A DNA stretch of 64,000 nucleotides from Sapria himalayana (GCA_029783825.1 JAREIK010005958.1:1-64000), one strand, 5' to 3'; counted from the stretch's first letter, positions 27,082-39,918 are shown. The notes: generated by a model from the sequence alone, not told the origin. Translations and numbers: made by a program.

Positions 27082-29964
27082 CTTCATCATCTATTTGAAT
27101 CATTAATTTATGTATTTGATCAATTTTGAGGAAGTGTTTTCTGCTCTAGCTCTGTTTATGTGAGCTAATAAATTATTTATGAGTTAGTGTTTAATTCATC
27201 TAGTTTTTGCCACATTTTTTAACTGAAAACGAAATGAAAAGCTCAAATTTCAAAAAAAAACCTAATCGATTGCCTATTAATTAATTGTGTATCATCATGC
27301 TTATAAGAATCTTAATGCTTTTCAAGTTGATATTTGGTTTGTGTATCATTTGTTGTGTCTATTCAATTGATGGCATCATCTCATTTTGTTAGGTTTGAGT
27401 TTTTTAATTCTTTCAGTTACAAGGCATGTTGATCAGATATTCAGAGTCACTCAAAAGATAATGTGTAGTTGAAGAATTCATCTCTTAGATGCAACACATA
27501 TTTTAGTCATAATTTGTTTAGTTGCATTTTTTTGTTCCATGACTATTACTGTATTTACAAATCGGTTCTGTCTCGGCAAGAAATGCTTTAACTCTCATGA
27601 GCTTGCAATTGTGAATCTACTTTCTAAAACTCATTACAATTACCGGTCATAAGTGACAGAAGGTTATATTTTCAAATCCCTAGTGCATTTGAAAATCCAC
27701 TCTCTATTATTATTAAAATGATTGGATTGCTTTACACTTGCATTAAACACATGGAAGATTGATAATTTCAAATTGTTATACAATCCATCTATCAATATAA
27801 GCTTGGTTAAGTATTACAGAAAGTAGAGAACAAATGCACATGGGATTGATGTGGGCTGGTGTGATTTATAATTGATTGTATTATATGATTGTATTTTTGC
27901 TTGATTATATTTGAAATGTGTTTTGATGAGAGTGACGTGATTGAATTATAATATAATAGGCTTGGATTCACATCTTATGAAGGTGAGTCAGCCCCACGAA
28001 TTTGAGAAGTAATCTAAGTCGTTTGCGCTTCCCATTGTCACAATGGCATCACCACTTTGGAATTGAGTTGCAAGAAATACAAATCAAGCAAAGCAAATGT
28101 ATGTGAAGCATTAGATTAGAATGATGAAGCTTGATTCACAATGATCAAATGACTCACTTTTATATCAATGGCAAGCCCATGTTTCACTACTGTGCCATCT
28201 AAAGCTTTGCCAACACAATAATCTACTCTAGATGTGCTGTTAAAGTGAACTCAACCACATAGCTATACAAAATATGTCTACTAAGCTTTAAGGTAGCCAA
28301 AGGTGGTTCGATCCACCCAATCCACAATGTGACTAATCCATATTATTAAGATCATCAAAAGGATCACAAAAGAAGAAAAAGATTACTCTTTCGAATGTGT
28401 AGGAGATTCAAGAATGACCACCATAGCCTTTTAAGTCCTATTGTGATGGAAGAGACCTAATAGTTACAGTAGGAGCGCCAAAGTGAAACCAAATATATCA
28501 TCACTATATTCTATTCTTCTTGATGGATGAACATTGAAGAGATCTCTACTTGGAGGATGGAACCCTAAATCATATCTTCCATCATTGGTATATATGTACC
28601 TAAACAAAGAGATCATGTTAAATGGGTTGATCACACATAATTTTCCAATGGATGAGATTAACAAAGTTTTTGCTCTCATGAGAAAATGTTTTCCATGTTG
28701 TTGATGATACAAAAATACATGATCAAAATAAAAGTGTTAATCCTAGTTTGTATATATTACTTTTTTCTCTAACTCCTAGAAAGCTTGTTAAGGAGGCTGA
28801 CCAGATCGACAAAGGATTTGCATGTGGGGTAGTCAAGGTTGTTAAGTTTGTTACTTTTCTTTGTTAAATATGGTTGTCGGTCATCCTCTTGCAATGTCAA
28901 TAACAGATGGAGCAAAATAGATATTCTAGTATCAAGTGTGTTTGGTGATACTAAGAAGAATAAAAGTGTGACACATGTTTCTATTGACACAAAAACTTCT
29001 TCCGTTTGGACTCTTGGTGTCAACACTACAGAAATAGAAGATTTCTTCATGGAGGAAGGTAGGTAATTGTGATTTTGTCTTGCTGCCAAATATTACTTGG
29101 GAAGTTAATGATTTGGTAAATTTGTGAGTTATCGTCTAAAGTGTGATTATTTTCCAATCTGAATGTAATCTATAAAACACGAATATACCTATATACTATT
29201 TTTTATGTTTAATGTTGTGTATGTTGTTAATCTTTCTATTCAGTTTTTTTCTTTTTTTCAGCTTTTGTATAATTTAGCTACTGTAAATTCAAAAGTGGAT
29301 TGGAGGAACCTATTTTACGTGAATTTGATTGCTCATACTTCATTCACCATTATTGTTGCAGCAAGCAGGATTGTTTTTCTATTCTCTCATTCCTCATATT
29401 GCTTGTATGTGTTCCTTGCTCCTTTGAATTTAAGATACACACTTTGAATTAATCAATCCATTGTTTTTTTAAAATTTTTTTGTGGCTCATTTGTTCATGT
29501 TCACCCTATATTAATAGGTGGCTATCTGGTAATATCTCATTATTAAATTACTAAATTAGGATGTGTTTGTTCTAATTTTCATTTGTGTAAATATTAATGT
29601 GTATGATTGTTTGTAATCTAAGTAAACAAGTATAAATCATATCTAGTGAGCAAGGCTCCCACTTTGCTTGGAATTTGGGTGATATTCATATCTCAACAGT
29701 GTTATTATTAAAAATTAAACTAGTTATATCTGAAAAGTCTCGAACTCAAGTCGTATCATCCTTGGATGTACATCTCAAACCTAAGATGTTTGTTTGTAAT
29801 CTAACTATAAAATATAAATTAAATAGTTTTGAAAATTCATTGTTCGGAAAGCACTTTATTGGAGTAGTAATACGTTTGGTTTTGATGCCATTGCCTTATT
29901 TTATAATTTCTTTTTTTGAAATTTCACAGCAATCAAGTGCTGCACAATCATTAGGCTGAAAAAG
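27082..29964. other. Single-copy-looking sequence downstream of the Hsp90 pseudogene, no gene recognised
   Basis: Base composition here is closer to genic plant DNA than in the arrays. ORFs of 80-106 codons occur at 28,464-28,712 (-), 28,769-29,089 (-), 28,839-29,066 (+), 29,205-29,447 (+) and 29,675-29,959 (+). None matches a family I know. The 28,839-29,066 ORF (KIDILVSSVFGDTKKNKSVT, then SVWTLGVNTTEIEDFF) looks more protein-like than the rest and could be a gene scrap, but I cannot name it. Confidence 0.45.
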
Positions 29965-31338
29965 ATTTACCATTTCCATCCATATATAAAGTACCATCCA
30001 CATAAGTGTGCATTGCTATTTCTTTTGAGATGATGTTTTGTTTGTAATATGCTGGTTCAAAGTCATTAAAATTGGGGTATGTTTGGTAGAATGTGATTTA
30101 GAAATAAAAGGTGTAAATAATATTAGATTCATTTGAATGATATATATCTATATCTATTTTATGTGTATATAGATAGATATATATGTTTAAATGTCTATCT
30201 ATATATCTTGATATCGGTCTATCAATATATTAGTCGATCTATCTAACTCACTATTTCCTATCTTGACTATATTTCTATATATATATTTGTATATCTATTT
30301 ATCTACCTATTTATATATTTTCTATATGTATATATATCTATTTATATATTTGTCTATATGTCTATATATCTAGTTGTTTATCTATATATTTGTCTATTAG
30401 ACTATCTATCTATCGATCTATCTATGTATCTATCTATTTTTGATTCTATATATCAATCTATCTTTCTACCTATCTATCTATTGAACTATCTATCTATTTA
30501 TTTATATATATATATATCTATCAATCTATTTATGTATCCTTCTATTTGTCTATCTATCTATTTGTCTATCTACCTATTTATCTACTTATTTATCTATCTA
30601 CCTATTTATCTACTTATTTATTTATCAATTTATCTATCTATTTATCCGGCATCCATATATAAAGTACGATCCACATAAGTGTGCATTGCTATTTCTTTTG
30701 AAATGAAGTTTTGTTTGTAATATGCTGGTTCGAAGTCATTAATGATGAGTTATGTTTGGTAGAATGCAATTTAGAAATAATAGTTGTAAATAATATTAGA
30801 TTCATTTGAAGGAAGAAATACAAGAAATGAAAGAATTGAATAATGAGATGAAATAAATTAAAAATACAATGCAAAAGCAGATGTCCTAAATGTAGTGATA
30901 TCTTTCTATTTGTCTTTATGTGTATATAGCTTTCTATTTGTATAATAATCTATCTATCTATCTATTTAATTATCTATTTGTTTATTTTTATATCAGTCAA
31001 GATATATTATTGGCTATATATCTATAAGCCTATATGTCTCTCTATATATATGTTTAAATGTCTATCTATATATCTATATATCTTGATATCTATCTATCAA
31101 TATATTAGTCAATCTATCAAACTCTCTATTTCCTATCTTGACTATATTTCTACATATCTATCTGTATATCTATTTATCTACCTATTTATATATTTTTTTT
31201 ATTTGTATATATATCTATTTATATATCTGTCAATTAGACTATCTATCTATCGATCTATCTATGTATCTATCTATTTTTGATTCTATCTATAAAACTAACT
31301 ATTTTTCTACCTATCTATCTATTGAATATCTATTGATT

Positions 31339-31395
<57 letters not shown>

Positions 31396-31590
31396 ATCTA
31401 TCTATGTATCCTTCTATTTGTCTATCTAATTGTCTATCTACCAATCTATCTACCTATTTATCTACTTATTTATCTATCTATTTATCTTTGTATCTATTTA
31501 TCTATCTCTCTATCTACCTATTTATCTACTTATTTATTTATCAATTTATCTATCTATCTATTAGTCTATATGTATTTTAGTCTTTCAATC
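29965..31590 (+). repeat. Tandem segmental duplication spanning an array edge
   Basis: A block of about 170 bp unique sequence plus about 500 bp TATC array occurs twice. Unique parts are at 29,970-30,140 and 30,645-30,820 (CATATATAAAGTAC, CACATAAGTGTGCATTGCTA, TTTGTAATATGCTGGTTC, ATATTAGATTCATTTGAA). Array parts are at about 30,186-30,650 and 31,050-31,560 (TATGTTTAAATGTCTATC, TTCCTATCTTGACTATATTT, TATTTTTGATTCTAT, TTTATCTACTTATTTATTTA). The second copy has about 190 bp (30,820-31,010) not in the first. Confidence 0.88.
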
Positions 31591-33402
31591 AATTAATCTA
31601 TATATCTATCTATTAGTATATATATCTATCTATATATCTATCTATCAATCTCACTATCTATCTCTCTATCTAACTAACTATATATCAATCTACCTATATG
31701 TATTTTAGACTTTCTATCTATCTATCTATATATCTATATATATTTCTATATGTCTATCTATGTATCTATGTATCAATCAATCAATCTATCTTTCTATATG
31801 TGTATCTATGCATTTGTGTATCTATCTATCTACTTTTTAACAATCATTGTATGTGTATATCTCTCTTTCAGTGTATCTATCTATCAATCTATCTATTTGT
31901 ATATATGTCTATATGTCTATTTGTCTATCTATCTATTAGTCTATTTTCCTATCTATCTAACTATCTATCTATCTATCTATCAATCTATTTATCTGCATGT
32001 CTATCTTTCATTCTGTCTATTTATTCTATAAGTCTATATGTCTAATAATCCATTTATGTAATAATCTATGAATATATCATTCTATCAGTCTATATGTCTA
32101 TATGTTTATATGCCTATCAATCTATCTATTTATATGTCCATCTATCTATCCATTTATTTATCTATCTTTTTATCAGTCTATCTATCAAATGTCTATCTAT
32201 GTATATATTTATCTACTACCTATCTATTTGTCTATTTGGCTATCTATCTGTTTTTCTTTTTGTATATCTATCTATTTATCTTTATCAGTTTACCTAACTA
32301 TTTCTCAAACTATATATATATATATTTATATATCTATCTATCTTTATATTTATATTTCTATTTGAATATATTCCTATATATATACCTATCTATATGTATG
32401 TCTTTCTGTTAGTCTATCTGTCTATATGTCTAACTATCAAACTATTTGTCTTTTTAAGTGTTTGTATGTATATCTCTTTATCTATCTAGTTATATAACTA
32501 TCTATCTATATGTCTGTTTGTGAGTCTATGTGTTTATATGTCTATCTAATTATCTATCTAATTATTTATCTAATTATCTATCTATCTATATATCTAACTA
32601 TCTACCTATTTATTTGTCTATCTATCAATCTTTCTGTAGGTCTATCTATAAATTTTAGAATATATCTATGTATCTTTCTATATGTCTATCTATCGATCTA
32701 TCTATTTGTCTATCTATCTAGTATCTAATTGAGTAAATATCTATAAGTTTAAATGCTTATTTATTTGTTTTTCTCTATGTCTATATGTCTATTTGTATTT
32801 CTATTTATCTATCTATCTAGCTATCTAACTCTCTATCTATCTAACTTTCTATTTGTCTATCTATCTATCTTTTTGTCTATCTATATATCTATATATCTAT
32901 CTATGTGTTTATCTATCAATCTGTCTATTTTTCTATATGTCTATCTATTTATCTATCTTTCTGGCATTCTATATATCTATTTATCTATCTATCTATATAT
33001 ATCAATCTATTTGTTTATCTATTTGTCAACCTATCTATTTATCTATGTATCTTTATTTTTGTATATCTGTTTATTTATCTATCTATCTATCTATATGTCT
33101 ATCTATCTATCTATTTATTTGTCTATCTATCTGTCTATTTATCTATTTAACTATCTATCTGTTTAACTATCTATCTGTTTATCTGTCTATCTTTTTATAT
33201 GTCAATCTCTCATTTTATATATATGTCTATTTATTTATCTATCTATCTTTCTATCTATCTCTATAGTTATTTATTTATCTATTTATCTTTCTCTCACTAT
33301 CTATTTCTCTTTATATTGTGTGTGTGTGTGTGTGTGTGTGTGTATCTATCTATCTATCTATTTGTATATATTTTTATATATTTACCTATCTATCTGTATG
33401 TA
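30145..33402 (+). repeat. Degenerate TATC array
   Basis: TATC-polarity arrays are split by the duplicated unique block at 30,650-30,890. They contain (TA)n at about 31,342-31,392 and (GT)n at about 33,318-33,343. The array stops within a base or two of a CACTA terminus (33,403). ORFs here are S-I-Y-L artefacts. Confidence 0.96.
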
Positions 33403-33800
33403 CACTACAAAAAAATCTTAAATAGCTAGAAAAAATTCCCTAGCCAAATGAAGGTTTTTTGTCATTAAACGGGATATAGCGATGGATTAACGACGGAAGC
33501 TTTCCCAATCTTAAGTGCTTGTCACTAAAAATTATTGAGGGAAAGAGATCATAGCTAAAATTTTATCGACGATAATATCCCTAGCTAAAATATTAATTTC
33601 CCTATCTAAATTAGCAAGGGAAAATTCCCTAGCTAAATGAGGCTTTTCAGTCGCTAAACTTATATAACGACAGAAACTTTCCCAATCTAAAGTGCTCGAC
33701 ACTAAAAATTAGTGATGGAAATAGCTCATAGCTAATGTTTTAGCGATAGAAATATCCCTAGCTAAAATAATAATTTCCCTATCTAAATTAGCAAGGGAAT
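33403..33800 (+). mobile_element. CACTA left terminus 1 with subterminal repeats
   Basis: CACTACAAAAAAATC is followed by alternating direct and inverted copies of CCCTAGCTAAA, GTCGCTAAAC, AGCGATGG and AGCAAGGGAAA up to about 33,800. Two near-repeats of about 180 bp (TTCCCTAGC...AGCAAGGGAA) make up the block. Confidence 0.85.
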
Positions 33801-33814
33801 TTTATTTTTTTATT

Positions 33815-34215
33815 TTTCAAAATATTTATATTTGTATATTAAATTGAATTAAAACTGAAACTATACATAATAATTTATGATTAACAAAAAATAAAATCAT
33901 TTAATTAATTATTCTAATGCAATAATTTACATAATTCAAACAAAAACATAACGAAATTGTATTTCAATTTATTCATCAATGTATCTACCTACAATACATA
34001 ATATATAATATATCCATTCATTGACGTTGATTTCTTTCTCTCTGCTCATCTGATCACTATCTTTCTACTGCAACAAAGCTATCCAATTCACAATTCTTCA
34101 TGTCTAGTGAAAAATCCCTTCACTTATACAATCTTCATATGGGGAATACTATGGTACCATATCTGTACAAAATTTAAAGCAACCAATAAAATCAAAATAA
34201 TTTAATAAAAAAAGT
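33815..34215 (+). repeat. Left-end internal segment, copy A of three
   Basis: Copies lie at 33,815-34,215 (A), 36,290-36,720 (B) and 37,570-38,015 (C). Shared words in order: AAAATCATTTAAT, TTATTCATCAATGTATCTAC, CATTGACGTTGATTT, GATCACTATCTTTCTACTGC, AAAGCTATCCAA, TCATGTCTAGTGAAAAAT, CACTTATA, CTTCATATGGG, GGTACCATAT. No coding potential is seen. Each copy leads into sequence rich in ATATACTGAGTATATATGTAC. Confidence 0.85.
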
Positions 34216-34239
34216 TATGTTTAGATAAATATATAATAC

Positions 34240-35330
34240 TGCAGTATATATGTACATATATACTACAATCTATATGTACATATACTAGCATTTCACACGT
34301 TACATATATTACTGTAGTATATCTCATATATATTATAGTATTATATATACATATATACTGAGTACATATATTTCAGGTATATACGTACATTTAATACTAC
34401 AGTATTATAAGTACATATAAAACTACTGTATTATATATACATATATTGTAGTATATATGTGTACGTATATATTGAGTATATACATACATCTATACTATAA
34501 TATATATGTGTGTATATACCAAGTATAGGCATGTATATACCGAGAATATATTTACATACATAAAGAGTATATAGTACTTATAAACATAGTATATAGTTCA
34601 TATATACCAAGTATATAGTACCTATATACCGAGTATATACGTATATACCTAGTATATATGTATGTATATACCTAGTATATATGAACGTATATAAGTACGT
34701 ATATACTGAGTATATATGCACGTATATACTGAGAATATATGCACGTATATACTGAGTTTATATGCACATATATACTGAGTATAAATGTAGGTATATACTG
34801 AGTATATATGTACATATAATACTATAGTATTATATGTACATATACTACAGTATATACGCTCGTATATACTATTGTATATACGTGCGTATATATTGAGTAT
34901 ATATGTGCATATATACTAAGTATATACATGCGTATATACTGAGTATATACATGCGTATATACTGAGTATATACATATGTATATACCAAGTTTATATTAAG
35001 TATATACCAAGTTTATAATACGTATATACTGAGTATATACGTACATATATACTGAATTTATATGCACGTATATACCAAATTTATAAGTACGTATATACCA
35101 AATTTATAAGTATGTATATACCAAGTATATATGCACGTATATACTGAGTATATATGCATGTATATACTAAGTTTATATGCACCTATATACTGAAAATATA
35201 TGTATGTATATACTGAGTATATATGTACATATAATATTGTAGTATATATGTACTCGGTATATATGCACTTTATAACATAGTATATATGTACTTATATACT
35301 ACAGTATTATATGTACATATATATAATCAT
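34240..35330 (+). repeat. 23-bp self-complementary minisatellite
   Basis: Tandem variants of GTATATACTGAGTATATATG(C/T)AC have a period of about 23 bp and are most regular at 34,660-35,240. The core GTATATAC-TGA-GTATATAC consists of two copies of an octamer that is its own reverse complement, so each unit can fold back. Related units reappear after copies B and C, at 43,675-43,755 and at 46,160-46,400. Confidence 0.88.
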
Positions 35331-35872
35331 ATAGCCAAAGATGATACAAAACTATGACAAATTAGTATAATCCCATTTATGCTTCACAAAGATGGCATAA
35401 AACTTCACTATCAACATAAATAAGAAATATGAAGATTATTTAAATTTTGGAAAATATCTTTGAAAACACTTAGAGAAAAACCTAGAAGATGAGCCATGAG
35501 CTAGGCTTGGAGCATCAAAGTTAACATCTTGCCTCCCCGGGCAACCAGAACTCTCTCCAGTCCCAAGGCCAACAAGGGGGTTGCTTTTCCCAACCATGAC
35601 TAAGCTGACAAGCTAATAAAAGTACTAGCAGTTGAAATAGAGACTGATCGTCTGTAGCAGTAACCTTGAACAAATCAAAAAGAAACTTGAACATAAAAAA
35701 ATGGAGCACTCCACCATGCTAATGAGCAACACAAAATGATGAAAAAATTATTTTGAATAATAATTTTGAATAGCTGCAATCTAAGCAACCCTTATTTTAC
35801 ATAGTTAAAACAATAATATAACAAAATATTATCACATCTTATTCATCAATATATCTACCAACCACTACAAGA
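35331..35872. other. Spacer between minisatellite and second left terminus
   Basis: No gene is recognised. A short patch of higher GC at 35,490-35,620 (CTTGCCTCCCCGGGCAACC) yields a 62-codon minus-strand ORF with no recognisable family. Confidence 0.5.
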
Positions 35873-36250
35873 AAAATCCCATATAGCTAGGGACAATTCC
35901 CTAGCTATATGGGAAATTTCCGTCGCTAAATGGTATTTAGCGACGGAATACCAATGGATCGTGTCCCTTTCTAAAGTGCTTCTTGCTAAATTTTAGCTAT
36001 GGAATTTTCCATAGCTAAAAAATTAGCGACGGAAAATTCACATGATAAAAAAAAATTCGTTGCTAAAATAGCAATATAAACGAAATATTCCATCGCTAAA
36101 CAAAAATAACGATGCCTGAATCCCTAGCTAAAGTCCTTAGTATTAGAAAATTAACGACGGAATATCCGTCGCTAATTTTAATATTTCCCTAGCAAAATAG
36201 CTAGGGAAATTTCCTTCTCTAAATTATCGAGGGATTTTTCCCTTGCTAAT
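35873..36250 (+). mobile_element. CACTA left terminus 2 with subterminal repeats
   Basis: This is the best-preserved left end: CACTACAAGAAAAATCCC, followed at once by CTAGGGACAATTCCCTAGCT and TTTCCGTCGCTAAATGG / TATTTAGCGACGGAAT hairpin-like pairs up to 36,250. It belongs to the same family as terminus 1 and lies 2,470 bp inside it, so either one element is nested in the other or the end has been duplicated. Confidence 0.88.
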
Positions 36251-36289
36251 TTAGCTAGAAATTTTATCTAGCTATTTTAATCAAAAAAA

Positions 36290-36720
36290 TTTACAGAATT
36301 TAAAAAATTTTAAAATTTTTTAATTAAATAATTTATTATTTTTAAATCATATTGAATAAAACTTGAAACTATAAATAATTTATAATAAACAAAAAATAAA
36401 ATCATTTAATATCTTATTCAAATTCAATATTTTACATAATTGAAACAAAAAATAACAATCATTTATTTTTATTCATCAATGTATCTACCGACATTGCATG
36501 AAGCATAATATATCCATACTTTGATGTTGTTTTTTCTCCCTCTACTCCTCCAATCATCATTTTTATACTGCTACAAAGCTGTCCGAGTTATGGCACGTAA
36601 TGTCTAGTAAAAAATTCTATCACTTATAGAAGCTTTGTATGAGGAACACTACGATATCATATCTGTTAGAAAATTAAACCACTCTATCATATGTTTTGAT
36701 ACATATATAATCTTGCAGTA
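36290..36720 (+). repeat. Left-end internal segment, copy B of three
   Basis: Homologous to copy A (33,815) and copy C (37,570), about 2.5 kb and 1.3 kb away. It follows its own CACTA terminus at 35,873. Confidence 0.83.
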
Positions 36721-36954
36721 TATATGTAAATATATACTAGCAATTCACTCGTACATATATTACTACTAATATGTACGTATAAACAACAATATTAAGTGAC
36801 ATATAAACTGAGCACAAATATACTCAGAATATATGTACATAAAGTACTGCAGTATTATATGTACCTATACATATAATACCACAGTTATTCGTACATATAA
36901 TACATATATTATATTACTACATATAATGACTTTATTCGTACGTATGTACCTCAT

Positions 36955-37435
36955 TTGGTGCTGTTGTTGTTGCTCCTGTTGCTGCTCCTACCCCTGATGC
37001 CATTGTTGCTGTCGCTGCCACTCCTGCCACTACTGTCATTGTAGTATTATGTGTACATATATACCGAGTACATATATATTTAGAATATATGTATATAAAA
37101 AAATGCAGAATTATATGTATGTATATGTTGACTATATACGTACGTATATACCATATTTGTTGCCATTCCTACTGCTCCCACTATCACTACAGCCCCTGTC
37201 ACTGCTGCCACTGCCACTGTGGCTGCCACCGGTGCTACAATCGCTGTCGATGCTACCTCCGCTGCCTCTGCCGCCGCCGCTGCCATTGCTGTCACTGTAG
37301 CCGGTGTTGCCGCCACTGCCATTGCTGTCGCTGTAGCCGGTGTTGCCGCCGATGCTGACGCCACCACTAATGCTGCCACTGCCTCCGCTGCCTCGCCTGC
37401 TTCTGCTGCTGCCGCCGCTGATGCGGCTATCAATT
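36955..37435 (+). repeat. GC-rich GCC/ACT/GCT trinucleotide island, copy 1
   Basis: Two tracts (36,955-37,040 and 37,155-37,435) of GCTGCTGCC, GCCACTGCC and GCTACCG-type triplets interrupt otherwise AT-rich DNA. All frames stay open, giving Ala/Thr/Val, Leu/Pro or Cys/His-rich ORFs of about 80-117 codons. These are repeat artefacts, not genes. They are separated by minisatellite units. Confidence 0.85.
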
Positions 37436-37569
37436 CTGATAATAAGCTTTTACATACCTATAATAGGTTAAAACTCAACCCAAAAAATTCGGAGAAACAC
37501 AAACATATTCACAGATATATAAAAATAGTTAATATAGATTTGAAAAACACAAATTAAAATTGATTTTCA

Positions 37570-38015
37570 TACAGTTTAAACAAAAATTTAATTAAATAAT
37601 TTAATATTTTTAAATTAAATTTTATAAAAACAATAACTATAAATGAAACTTTTAAATTAAACAAAAAAAAATTCATTTAATAACTTATTCTAATATAATA
37701 TTTTAAATAACTAAAACAAAAAAAGTAACAAAAAATATGTTACATCTTATTAATCAATGTACCCACCGACTATGCATAAAGTATAATCAATCTATGCATT
37801 GACATTGATTTATTTCCTTATGCTCCTCCGATCACCAACTTTCTACTGTGAAAAAGCTATCCAAGTCACAGTTCATCATGTCTGTTGAAAAATCCATTCA
37901 CTTATACGAGCTTCATATGGGAAACAATGAGGTACCATATTTGTAAGAAATTTAAACCATTCAATCAAATCAAAATAAATAAATAAAATTATGTTTTGAT
38001 AAATATATATTACTA
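37570..38015 (+). repeat. Left-end internal segment, copy C of three
   Basis: Homologous to copies A and B, but not preceded by a CACTA terminus. It is followed by minisatellite-like units (38,020-38,200) and a second trinucleotide island. Confidence 0.83.
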
Positions 38016-38204
38016 CAGTAAATATGTACATATATACTAGCATTTTGCTCATACATATATTACTATAGTATATGTACATATAAACTACAGTAATATGGCT
38101 ACATATATACTGAGTACATATATGCTCAGTATATATGTACATAAAATATTGCAATATTATATGTACGTAAATACTGACTATATACGTACGTATATACTGC
38201 ATTT

Positions 38205-38465
38205 GTTGTCATTGTTACTGCTCCTGCCGTCGCTACTGTTGCTGCTGCCCCTGCCGCTGCCGCCGCTACCGCTGCTACTGATGGTGCTGCCGGTGCTACC
38301 TCTGCTGCTGCCACTGTAGATGGTGCTACCCTAGCTGCCGCCCCTACCACTCTACCAGTGCGGCCGGTGCTGTAGGTGCTGCTGCCACTGCCACTGCTGC
38401 CTGCTACCGCAGCTACTGGTGCTACCACAGTTGACATTAATGCCCGTGCCTCCACTGCCACTGCT
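38205..38465 (+). repeat. GC-rich trinucleotide island, copy 2
   Basis: CTGCTGCC/GCCGCTACC/GCTGCCACTG triplets follow a minisatellite-like stretch, the same order as at 37,155. The surrounding sequence (TACGTACGTATATAC then TTTGTTG-CATT) also matches, so island plus flank forms one repeated module. Ala-rich ORFs here are artefacts. Confidence 0.85.
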
Positions 38466-39302
38466 TACAAAATAAAATCCAACATTATTCATGTTTTTAT
38501 ATAAAATTATATGCAAGATATAATGCACCTTACTTTATATATCACATTTTAGAAAAATCTTACGATGTAGGCTCTTTAAAAACTACACTTGAATTTTAAA
38601 AACAAAGAATAAAATTAATGATAAGAATAAAATTTAATTTTTTGAGTGGACTCGTATAAACAAGACAACTAGAAAATTAGGAGATACAATTATTAATATT
38701 CAACATTTTTCATATTGATTATTTTTTGACCATCAATTTATCCTTAAGTATTAGGTCTCATCTCATTAGGCAATAAATCTCAAAAATAACATCATTAAAA
38801 TTAACATAAAAAATTCAAGTTTAACAAAAACTTTAATAATTCAAAATAAAAGTCAATACATGATATTTTATTCTTGGCCTAGAATAATAATTTTCATCAT
38901 AGTTTGTATACAAAAACACGCAATGCCAAGATTATTAAATATGCAACAAAACATAAACTTCACTTCACTAAATCTAATAAAAATTTCAAAATAAAATATA
39001 TTTGTGCAAAAAGAATACCAAAAGAACTAAACTTTATTAAAATATATAAGGACCTACAATAAAAGTATGATGATAATGATCATACCTAGCACATGAAGAT
39101 CCTAATTGACACAGGATCTAAGAAAGTTTGATATCTCGAACTCAAGGCCTATTATCTTTGGAGAAAGATATTTACCATCACACCAAGTCACAACTTATAA
39201 TATACGGACAAATGATATTTACTTGTATTGTAACTACAATATAAAAGAAATCCAAGCCTATAAATAAAAAATAAAAGACTATGCGCAGCTCATACAGGTT
39301 AG
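38466..39302. other. AT-rich spacer, no gene recognised
   Basis: No family-level similarity is seen. A short segment near 39,095-39,190 (GACACAGGATCTAAG, CTCGAACTCAAGGCC) has normal complexity but no open frame of note. Confidence 0.55.
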
Positions 39303-39918
39303 GTGATTCCATAGAATGAAAATCAATTGTCTGCTACAGATTTCCATGCAGATTCGGGCATGGCTATGGGTCTTTAAAACTTGAGCTTCAATACTACCTT
39401 CTTACACTCTTCAAACTTCTAGGCAGCATCTTGATCTGTTGGGCAAATTTTTTTAACCTGATTCATGTTCATCATAGAAGTTATGATGAAAGAGATCCAT
39501 GGTGTTCATTATCATCAAATATGTTAATTGAAACAGCTTCTAACATGGGATCGATTAAAGATGGATGAAGTTTGTGAACCAAGCTTATTGATATGATTGA
39601 AACTTGTTGAAAGTCCTTCAATGCTTCTTTGTGATTCCCCATGGCAAGATATGCAGCACCTCGTCTGTAATAACCCTGTAATTTTAGACAAATGTTAGGA
39701 GGAAGAAGAAGAAAAGTATACACAGTATACTCATGATGCATTATGTGTCTTGGAATAGTAAGGGTCATAATTGATAGCCTTGAAAACATCCTCAACAACA
39801 CACCCATTTTCTTCCAGTTTGGCATGGGAAATTGCATGATTGGCCCAATACACAGCATTCTGATCATGTAAATTGATAGCTTGTGTGTATAGTTCTATAG
39901 TACGAGCAAACCTATTGG
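39303..39918 (-). pseudogene. PAPP5: TPR-domain fragment of a PP5-type serine/threonine phosphatase gene (pseudogene)
   Basis: Plant PP5 (PAPP5) couples an N-terminal TPR domain, which binds Hsp90, to a PPP phosphatase domain. Three decayed exons are visible. Exon a (39,918 to about 39,753, after a TTTTTTTTAG acceptor) has RTIELYTQAINLHDQNAVYW, then AISHAKLEENG and EDVFKAINYDPYYSK. Exon b (39,675-39,604) has GYYRRGAAYLAMGNHKEALK then DFQQV. Exon c (39,457 to about 39,303) has VKKICPTDQDAA, a stop, then EECKKVVLKLKF, a stop and MPESAWKSVADN. These line up in order with the TPR repeats and linker of PP5. No phosphatase domain follows. Retained introns point to genomic capture, and its location inside CACTA ends suggests transduplication. 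A generic TPR protein is the alternative, but the exon c match favours PP5. Confidence 0.82.

Noticed and set aside
28464..29089. Possible gene fragments downstream of the Hsp90 pseudogene
   Set aside because: ORFs on both strands overlap and none shows a motif I can name, so no product is claimed.
2582..33429. Dozens of long ORFs encoding S-I-Y-L/V/C-rich 'membrane-like' proteins on the TATC strand of the 2.6-33.4 kb arrays
   Set aside because: TATC repeats read as Y-L-S-I in all frames without stops, so ORF length there carries no information. There is no codon bias or conserved domain.
37080..38461. Ala-, Pro/Leu- and Cys/His-rich ORFs at 37-38.5 kb
   Set aside because: They arise from GC-rich trinucleotide repeats that are open in several overlapping frames on both strands.
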